A stretch of DNA of 64,000 nucleotides. Source: Vibrio caribbeanicus ATCC BAA-2122 (GTDB lineage: Bacteria; Pseudomonadota; Gammaproteobacteria; Enterobacterales; Vibrionaceae). The stretch's first letter is position 1, and the number at the start of each line of letters is the position of its first letter. The DNA lies in assembly GCF_000165125.1 (NCBI RefSeq), contig NZ_AEIU01000068.1:1-64000 (forward strand), written 5' to 3'. Shown here piece after piece: positions 58,288 to 64,000 of this stretch. The notes beneath the pieces were generated by a model. The model was given only the letters and a program-made list of their open reading frames with translations, made no database searches and was not told the origin of the DNA. The translations under genes were made by a program, and so were the position numbers.

Positions 58288-58773
58288 TTATAAGATTGCA
58301 ATGACATCGGATGGCGTGTTTGGTGCGATAGAATGGCCATAATGAAATTGTATGACGGTTCTTCGCTTTGCCATGGTTCCTTCGGTAATGGCCGCATCAA
58401 TGATTCGCTTTGGTAAGCGAAAACGCATAGCGTAGCCTTTTCCCTGATGTTCACTGTAACTCTCTAGAGACAGAAGGCGAAAAAGCTTAGTAAGCAAATC
58501 TTGAGGCGCTTCGTTTGAGGCGCTTTCCTCCGCACTGTTTTCATCCTGATCATAACTCGGATGTTCAGCAGGATCCCAAGAAGATTGTTTACGACGCTTG
58601 TCGTCTGCTGTCACTTTCCGCTCTTGATTGCTTTTTGTTAATGCAATCGTCGGCGTGACAGGCTCTCTTGCCTTATTGTCACGCGCGGCTTGCTCTGTTT
58701 GTATATTGACAGACGGGGCAATGAGCGGAACACTGACATTCGTGGGTGAAACGAGCATAGTGTTCATCTCCAT
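58288..58773 (-). CDS. Hypothetical protein between tex and bioH
   Basis: A 161-residue protein I do not recognise. The N-terminal ~90 residues are low-complexity and charged; the C-terminal part looks folded ('RLLSLESYSEHQGKGYAMRF', 'TVIQFHYGHSIAP'). No signal or membrane segment is seen. Three ATGs within six codons compete as the start; GGAG suits the third best. A terminator follows. As I recall, V. cholerae has a hypothetical gene at this position near tex and bioH. Confidence 0.65.
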   Translation of the reverse strand: MEMNTMLVSPTNVSVPLIAPSVNIQTEQAARDNKAREPVTPTIALTKSNQERKVTADDKRRKQSSWDPAEHPSYDQDENSAEESASNEAPQDLLTKLFRLLSLESYSEHQGKGYAMRFRLPKRIIDAAITEGTMAKRRTVIQFHYGHSIAPNTPSDVIAIL

Positions 58774-58870
58774 TCATCCGCGACCGCAAAGAAACCGTTC
58801 TCTGCAGCTTGTTTATTTATCGACAGACCTACTTAAATGTTTAGCACCGTTTTTATTTTTTGCACATTGT

Positions 58871-59674
58871 TCATTTAAGGCTTTGGTTAGCGAATTCGAT
58901 TATTTTCTGTGAAAAAAGGTCGGCTTCTGTAATAAAAGGAGCATGGGAAGAGGCTTGAAAAATAAGGCTGGTGCTCTCTGTCGTAAGTATATCAACATCT
59001 GGAGCCACTTTACGTGGAACAAGTCCATCCAAACGGCCATATAGACGCAGCATGGGTATAGTTAATTGCTTTAAATCTTGACGATAATCGACAGTCGCTA
59101 AAATATCTAATCCAGACATTAAAGCCTCTGGATTTGGTGTAGGGCGAGACAAAACAGCCTGTTTGAGCGTTTTGATGTCTGATTTTGCTGATGGGCTGCC
59201 CATGGCTTGTAGTGCCATGAAGCGTTCAATAGTGAGCGTAAAATCACCAAGTAATTGTTGTTTGAAAGTATCTAATACAGCAGGCTGGATACCGCGCCAT
59301 TTACCTTCTGCTGCAAATTTGGGTGAACTTGCCACAGTGATGAGCGCATCAACCCTTTGTGGCGCTTTTAAAGCGATATGGGTAGCAATGAGCCCTCCGA
59401 GCGACCAACCAAGCCAGATGGCCTGACGAGGGGCATGTTCTAGAACTTGGTTGGCTAAGTCTTCAATCGAAGAAAATGACGTCATATTGCTGTGACCAAA
59501 ACCGGGAAGGTCAACAACGTGCACACAAAAATATTCACTGAGCTGTGCGACGGTCTGTTGCCAAACCGCTCCATTCATTCCCCAGCCATGCAGCAGGACT
59601 AATGCTTGGCCCTTTCCTGAGGATTGCCAATACAGGGAATGCTTTTTGATCTCATTAGACAACACTTTTTTCAT
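58871..59674 (-). CDS. bioH: Pimeloyl-ACP methyl ester carboxylesterase BioH
   Basis: A 267-residue alpha/beta hydrolase that releases pimeloyl-ACP from its methyl ester for biotin synthesis. It shows the oxyanion 'LLHGWGMNGAVW', nucleophile elbow 'GWSLGG', and C-terminal catalytic Asp and His ('GRLDGLVP', 'SSHAPF'). AAGG abuts the annotated ATG, so translation may begin at a GTG three codons later. It diverges from comF. Confidence 0.94.
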   Translation of the reverse strand: MKKVLSNEIKKHSLYWQSSGKGQALVLLHGWGMNGAVWQQTVAQLSEYFCVHVVDLPGFGHSNMTSFSSIEDLANQVLEHAPRQAIWLGWSLGGLIATHIALKAPQRVDALITVASSPKFAAEGKWRGIQPAVLDTFKQQLLGDFTLTIERFMALQAMGSPSAKSDIKTLKQAVLSRPTPNPEALMSGLDILATVDYRQDLKQLTIPMLRLYGRLDGLVPRKVAPDVDILTTESTSLIFQASSHAPFITEADLFSQKIIEFANQSLK

Positions 59675-59730
59675 CCTTTTTGTTTCGAGGTTTTCTGCAC
59701 AATGACCTTTTGGGACGTTTGGGCGTACTC

Positions 59731-60429
59731 ATGGTAACGCAGCGACTAAGAAAATACATTGTTCCTATATTACCTCTCCAGTGCGAGATTTGTCATTTGA
59801 ACTCAAAGTTTGATCACTTACAGGTTGGTATATGCTGTCATTGTCGAGAGTACTTTTTACCAAAAACTCGATGTCAGTGCTGCGGTCTAGTGATGAGCTG
59901 TGACGCTGAACAATGCGGACATTGCCTAAACTCTCCCCCAAGTTGGCAACGTCTTTACTGTGTTGGTGATTATCATCGTCCAATTTCTACATTTATCCAT
60001 CGCCTCAAATTCCATGGTGAGTTTTGGCAGGCCAAAAAGCTCGCACACATGTTGGCACCTCTTATCGAAAGCCCGGCTCGGCAGTTGACTTATGTGCCTC
60101 TTCACTGGCAGCGCTACATGACTCGTGGTTACAACCAAAGTGAGCTGTTAGCCAAATCTTTGGGACAAATACTTGATATTCCATGTTTTCCTTTTTTTAG
60201 GCGTGTACGAAAGACCCTGCCACAGCTTGGTCTGAACTCAAACCAGCGTAAGGCCAATTTAAATCAAGCATTTATTCTCAGGCAAGCGCGGTTATCCAAT
60301 CATGTTGCCATCGTCGATGATGTTCTGACAACAGGAAGTACCGTCGATGGTCTTTGTTCTTTGTTACGTAATGCCGGAGTGGAAAAAGTGGATATTTATT
60401 GTATCTGCCGTACTGCCAATGTTGGTTGA
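59731..60429 (+). CDS. comF: ComF family protein (phosphoribosyltransferase)
   Basis: A 232-residue protein with an N-terminal zinc-finger-like double CxxC ('CEIC', 'CCHC', 'CQCC') and a C-terminal PRTase domain with the PRPP loop 'VAIVDDVLTTGSTVDGL'. ComF is linked to natural transformation in Vibrio and Haemophilus relatives. The start at 59731 is a compromise; the only other upstream start is a TTG 17 codons earlier without support, and no strong ribosome site precedes the ATG. Confidence 0.88.
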   Translation: MVTQRLRKYIVPILPLQCEICHLNSKFDHLQVGICCHCREYFLPKTRCQCCGLVMSCDAEQCGHCLNSPPSWQRLYCVGDYHRPISTFIHRLKFHGEFWQAKKLAHMLAPLIESPARQLTYVPLHWQRYMTRGYNQSELLAKSLGQILDIPCFPFFRRVRKTLPQLGLNSNQRKANLNQAFILRQARLSNHVAIVDDVLTTGSTVDGLCSLLRNAGVEKVDIYCICRTANVG

Positions 60430-60576
60430 AGAGTCGACAGAATCAAGTAATGCAGAGTGACCGTTTTTGTTTAGGTAGACGAGGCTGAGAAAGAAATTGT
60501 GTAAAAGGCTAGATATCTTCGTTATCAAGAGTAAAATGTCTAACAAGTAGCCTATTAAATTACTCAGGTATCCGTC

Positions 60577-61164
60577 GTGTCAAATACAATTATTATTACT
60601 GAAACTGCCCAAAAACATTTTGCAAACTTACTCAGTCAGCAATCCGAAGGCACACATATTCGTGTTTTTGTTGTTAACCCAGGTACTCAAAATGCTGAGT
60701 GTGGCGTCTCTTATTGTCCCCCTGAGGCTGTAGAGTCAACGGATACTGAGCTTAAATTTGCTGACTTTTCTGCATTTATCGATGAACTCAGCCTACCATT
60801 TTTAGAGGATGCTGAGATCGATTTTGTGACGGATAAGATGGGCTCTCAGCTGACTTTGAAAGCACCTAATGCCAAAATGCGTAAAGTAAACGATGACGCG
60901 CCTTTGATAGAACGTGTGGAATATGCGATCCAAACTCAAGTTAATCCTCAACTTGCGAGTCATGGGGGTAACGTTAATCTTATTGAGATCACTGAAGAGG
61001 GCGTCGCGATTGTCGCATTCGGTGGTGGATGTAACGGTTGTTCTATGGTTGATGTCACATTGAAAGAGGGCATTGAAAAAGAGTTGTTGCAGCAGTTTGA
61101 AGGTGAGTTAACGGCGGTTCGCGATGCCACTGAGCATGATCGTGGCGACCATTCATATTATTGA
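60577..61164 (+). CDS. nfuA: Fe-S biogenesis protein NfuA
   Basis: The 195-residue protein has an N-terminal degenerate A-type domain and a C-terminal Nfu domain with the cluster-binding 'GGGCNGCSM' (CxxC). It carries and delivers [4Fe-4S] clusters under stress. The start is GTG with AGG eight bases upstream. A terminator follows. Confidence 0.96.
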   Translation: MSNTIIITETAQKHFANLLSQQSEGTHIRVFVVNPGTQNAECGVSYCPPEAVESTDTELKFADFSAFIDELSLPFLEDAEIDFVTDKMGSQLTLKAPNAKMRKVNDDAPLIERVEYAIQTQVNPQLASHGGNVNLIEITEEGVAIVAFGGGCNGCSMVDVTLKEGIEKELLQQFEGELTAVRDATEHDRGDHSYY

Positions 61165-61190
61165 TGGTCAGCAGACTATGGCAGACATAA

Positions 61191-61223
61191 AAAAGGGTTG
61201 GCGATAAAGCTGACCCTTTTTTT
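61191..61223 (+). terminator. Intrinsic terminator after nfuA
   Basis: GGGTTGGC pairs with GCTGACCC through two G-U wobbles, flanked by A5 and T7. It lies 27 bp beyond the nfuA stop codon. Confidence 0.85.
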
Positions 61224-61285
61224 ATTTTAATAGTGATAATTTTCTCATATATTAACAGTTCCCCTTTGTCGAAAGGAGTATGCGA

Positions 61286-61834
61286 GTGGTCAAAAGGACA
61301 TTACCCGAAATTCTACAGAAACAAACGGTGGCAAAATCTCGCTTATTTGCCATAGAGTCGCTTGATTTGCGTTTTAGTAATGGTGTTGAACGTACGTATG
61401 AGCGAATGAAACCTAGTGGTCGCAATGCTGTCATGATGGTGCCTATTACAGAAAATCGTGAATTATTGTTGGTGCGCGAGTATGCAGCGGGCACCGAACG
61501 TTATGAGCTTGGATTTCCCAAGGGTCTGATTGATAAGGGAGAAACTCCCGAGCAAGCGGCGGTTCGTGAATTGAAAGAAGAAATTGGCTTTGGAGCAAAT
61601 AAACTAACGCCTATGAAAGAAGTGGTGCTAGCACCTTCCCACTTTTCCAGCAAAATGACCTTATTTATTGCAGAAGAACTATACTCAGAACAATTAGAAG
61701 GTGATGAGCCTGAACCGTTAGATATTGTTCGCTGGCCATTAGAACAGGCCGAAGAACTGCTGACACATTTGGATTTTAGTGAAGCACGCAGTTGTACTGC
61801 GTTGTTACTCACTTTGCGCGCCCTAAAATCATAA
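61286..61834 (+). CDS. nudE: ADP compounds hydrolase NudE
   Basis: A 182-residue Nudix hydrolase acting on ADP-ribose, Ap3A and NADH-type substrates. The Nudix box 'GLIDKGETPEQAAVRELKEE' is complete. GGAG ends 1 bp before an ATG at 61280, too close to use, and 7 bp before the GTG at 61286, so GTG is the likely start. Confidence 0.94.
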   Translation: MVKRTLPEILQKQTVAKSRLFAIESLDLRFSNGVERTYERMKPSGRNAVMMVPITENRELLLVREYAAGTERYELGFPKGLIDKGETPEQAAVRELKEEIGFGANKLTPMKEVVLAPSHFSSKMTLFIAEELYSEQLEGDEPEPLDIVRWPLEQAEELLTHLDFSEARSCTALLLTLRALKS

Positions 61835-61903
61835 TTAATACATTGCTCAATTTGGTCGCAATGGAATAAAGGGTCATTAGAGCGCTAAGGATTGTTTATA
61901 CTG

Positions 61904-62725
61904 ATGACAGAAAAGATCGCCCAACATTTATCTGCAATACTTGATATTGCTCGCTCTGCTGGTCAACTTATCGTTGATATCTACAACAGCCAGGATTACA
62001 AAGCGTATACCAAGAGTGATGATACTCCCGTGACCAGCGCTGATATCGCAGCGCACAAACTGATATGCCAGCGACTTGCTGAGCTAACCCCTAACATTCC
62101 TATATTATCTGAAGAGGACGCCGACATTGATTTAGCTCAGCGTTCAAACTGGGAGCGCTACTGGCTCGTTGACCCACTTGACGGTACTCAAGAGTTTATT
62201 GCTCGTAGTGGTGACTTTGCGACCATTATTGCACTTATCGAAGACAATAAACCTGTATTGGGCGTTGTCTATGCGCCTGTCTCTGGTGTGACTTATTACG
62301 CGTGCCACGATCTTGGGGCTTGGAAGATTATGCCTTCGAATGAAAAAGTTCGCATCAATATCCATCAGCACAGTGGCCCAAAGCATCCCATCGCAATGGC
62401 GGTAAGTCGCAGGCAAGATGTTGCGAGTATTATGGGGCGTATGAATGGTGAATGGAGTTACGACCTCGTACCACTGGGTAGTGCTGCACTAAAGGCTTGT
62501 TTGGTTGCTGAAGGTGCCGTTGATTGCTATCTACGTGTCGGACCTACTGGTGAATGGGATACGGCTGCGACTCAATGCATCGTCGAAGAAGCAGGCGGAA
62601 AAATCCTTAGTACCGCATTACAGCCTCTTTCTTACAACGAACGGGATACTCTCGAAAATCCAAACTTTATCGTTGTAGGTGACAAAACACTGCCCTGGGA
62701 TGAAATTGTTGTCAATAAGACTTGA
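61904..62725 (+). CDS. cysQ: 3'(2'),5'-bisphosphate nucleotidase CysQ
   Basis: A 273-residue inositol-monophosphatase-fold enzyme that hydrolyses PAP to AMP, relieving sulfate-assimilation inhibition. Visible metal-binding motifs are 'SEEDADIDL', 'WLVDPLDGTQEFI' and 'GEWDTAATQCIVEEAGG'. ATG at 61904 is preferred to a TTG four codons earlier. It faces recG 3' end to 3' end. Confidence 0.95.
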   Translation: MTEKIAQHLSAILDIARSAGQLIVDIYNSQDYKAYTKSDDTPVTSADIAAHKLICQRLAELTPNIPILSEEDADIDLAQRSNWERYWLVDPLDGTQEFIARSGDFATIIALIEDNKPVLGVVYAPVSGVTYYACHDLGAWKIMPSNEKVRINIHQHSGPKHPIAMAVSRRQDVASIMGRMNGEWSYDLVPLGSAALKACLVAEGAVDCYLRVGPTGEWDTAATQCIVEEAGGKILSTALQPLSYNERDTLENPNFIVVGDKTLPWDEIVVNKT

Positions 62726-62733
62726 GCATCAGG

Positions 62734-64000
62734 TTAGGCTTTAGAGTAGATATCTCGCTCACCCAGCCAGCGCTCAATGATGCTTTTTGCATTATCTGGG
62801 TAGTTCTCATGTATGTGGCGCGCGATTTTTTGCACTTCGGGGATAAGCCCTTGGTCACGCACCAGGTCGGCAATTTTAAAGTCAGCCAGCCCAGTTTGTT
62901 TGGTGCCCAGTAGCTCACCTGGGCCTCGTATTTCCAAATCACGTTGAGCTATCACGAATCCATCATTACTGTCACGTAAGACCGCCAGACGCTTCTGTGC
63001 GGTTTTGGATAATGGAGAATGATAAAGCAGTACACAATGACTAGCCACCTTGCCACGCCCAACGCGTCCTCGCAGTTGGTGCAGTTGGGCAAGCCCCAAG
63101 CGCTCAGGGTTTTCGATAATCATCAGGCTGGCGTTAGGCACATCAACACCGACTTCTATGACAGTTGTTGCAACCAACAAATGGAGCTTATTGTCTTTGA
63201 AGTCTTGCATCACCGCCTGTTTTTCTGCGGGTTTCATACGCCCATGCACCAGCCCTATCTTTAGCTCTGGCAGCTTACGCTGCAGATCTTCAGATGTGTC
63301 AGCGGCGGCTTGTGCTTCCAACACTTCTGACTCATCGATTAACGTACATACCCAATAGGCTTGTTTCCCCTCGTGCATACAAGCATTCTGTACACGCGCG
63401 ATAATGTCATCACGCTTGGTATCAGGAATAGCGACGGTCTGAATGGGTGTTCTACCCGGAGGTAGCTCATCAATAATGGAGGTTTCTAAGTCAGCGTAAG
63501 CGGTCATGGCAAGCGTACGTGGGATAGGAGTAGCCGTCATGATCAATTGATGAGGGTAAAGGTTATCGTGTTGACCTTTTTCCCTTAATTCAAGGCGTTG
63601 ATGGACGCCAAAGCGATGCTGTTCATCGATAATAACCAGAGCCAGATGCGAAAAATGAACTTGGTCTTGAAATAATGCATGGGTACCAACGACCATCTGC
63701 ATTTCACCGTTTGCTATCTTCTCAAGTGCGGTCTGTTTGGCTTTCCCCTTTAATTTGCCTGCCAACCAGCCCACTTGAATACCGAGTGGCTCAAGCCACT
63801 GAGTGAAATTGAGAGCATGCTGCTCTGCAAGTAGCTCCGTCGGTGCCATTAAGGCGACTTGATGACCTTTTTCAAGCGCGCCTAATCCTGCCAGTGCCGC
63901 CACTAATGTTTTGCCAGAACCAACATCGCCTTGGACTAAGCGCATCATAGGATGGTTTTTTTGTAGGTCTTGTTCTACCTCTCGCACCACACGATCTTGT
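62734..64000 (-). CDS. recG: ATP-dependent DNA helicase RecG (3' part)
   Basis: The C-terminal ~421 residues of RecG, of about 690 total; the gene continues beyond the window end. It shows Walker A 'GDVGSGKTLVA', the DExx box 'IIDEQHRFG', 'MTATPIPRTLAMTAY' (motif III) and 'QLRGRVGRG' (motif VI), ending in 'RDLEIRGPGELLGTKQTG', the RecG C-terminal wedge. It rescues stalled forks by branch migration. The reading frame runs uninterrupted to 64000. Confidence 0.97.
   Translation of the reverse strand, partial: QDRVVREVEQDLQKNHPMMRLVQGDVGSGKTLVAALAGLGALEKGHQVALMAPTELLAEQHALNFTQWLEPLGIQVGWLAGKLKGKAKQTALEKIANGEMQMVVGTHALFQDQVHFSHLALVIIDEQHRFGVHQRLELREKGQHDNLYPHQLIMTATPIPRTLAMTAYADLETSIIDELPPGRTPIQTVAIPDTKRDDIIARVQNACMHEGKQAYWVCTLIDESEVLEAQAAADTSEDLQRKLPELKIGLVHGRMKPAEKQAVMQDFKDNKLHLLVATTVIEVGVDVPNASLMIIENPERLGLAQLHQLRGRVGRGKVASHCVLLYHSPLSKTAQKRLAVLRDSNDGFVIAQRDLEIRGPGELLGTKQTGLADFKIADLVRDQGLIPEVQKIARHIHENYPDNAKSIIERWLGERDIYSKA

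Noticed and set aside
1-64000. CRISPR arrays, insertion sequences, prophage or rRNA genes
   Set aside because: No repeat-spacer pattern, transposase, phage structural gene or rRNA sequence was seen.

Overview
The window is a chromosomal segment of a Vibrionaceae bacterium, most likely a Vibrio. The support is the order and sequence of core genes: glnA-ntrB-ntrC, typA, yihY-dtd-yiiD, pckA, hslO-hslR, a complete eps/gsp type II secretion operon that closely resembles the Vibrio cholerae Eps proteins I know, ompR-envZ, greB, tex, bioH, comF, nfuA, nudE, cysQ and recG. The species cannot be fixed from this window.

Layout. 1-2.2 kb: tRNA-Ser(UGA), then a small accessory patch (a SnoaL-LuxR fusion regulator, a methyltransferase and a candidate small RNA ending in the ntrC stop codon). 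2.2-6.5 kb: nitrogen control (ntrC, ntrB, glnA) with NtrC boxes and a sigma-54 promoter. 6.8-8.6 kb: typA. 9-14.4 kb: a five-gene oligopeptide/nickel-type ABC importer. 14.5-22 kb: yihY, dtd, yiiD, an AsmA-family protein, pckA, hslO, hslR. 22.4-33.6 kb: type II secretion genes gspC to gspN in one tight operon. 33.6-35.7 kb: envZ and ompR, separated by a perfect hairpin. 35.9-39.7 kb: a YdeP-type molybdoenzyme with fdhD, then greB. 39.8-52.3 kb: a taurine dissimilation cluster. 52.6-55.7 kb: ugd and a tandem retropepsin-like protein. 55.9-64 kb: tex, a hypothetical gene, bioH, comF, nfuA, nudE, cysQ and the 3' part of recG.

The most interesting part is the taurine cluster. It encodes an IclR-type regulator, Pta, a CobS/CobT-like AAA+/VWA pair, sulfoacetaldehyde acetyltransferase (Xsc), a small acidic protein, taurine dehydrogenase TauXY and a TRAP transporter TauKLM. 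Proposed flow: TRAP imports taurine, TauXY oxidises it to sulfoacetaldehyde, Xsc forms acetyl phosphate plus sulfite, and Pta makes acetyl-CoA. Two perfect palindromes of form TGGAACA-N3-TGTTCCA lie at the iclR/pta and cobS/xsc divergent promoters, so the CobST-like pair appears to share the regulator. The pair has no CobN chelatase or cobalamin genes nearby, and its VWA protein has Asn in place of the first MIDAS Asp. I infer it may be a repurposed activase or metal/cofactor-insertion machine for the taurine pathway; this is a hypothesis.

The ompR-greB-tex neighbourhood is rearranged relative to the arrangement I know from other gammaproteobacteria, with greB on the same strand as ompR and the accessory genes placed around it.
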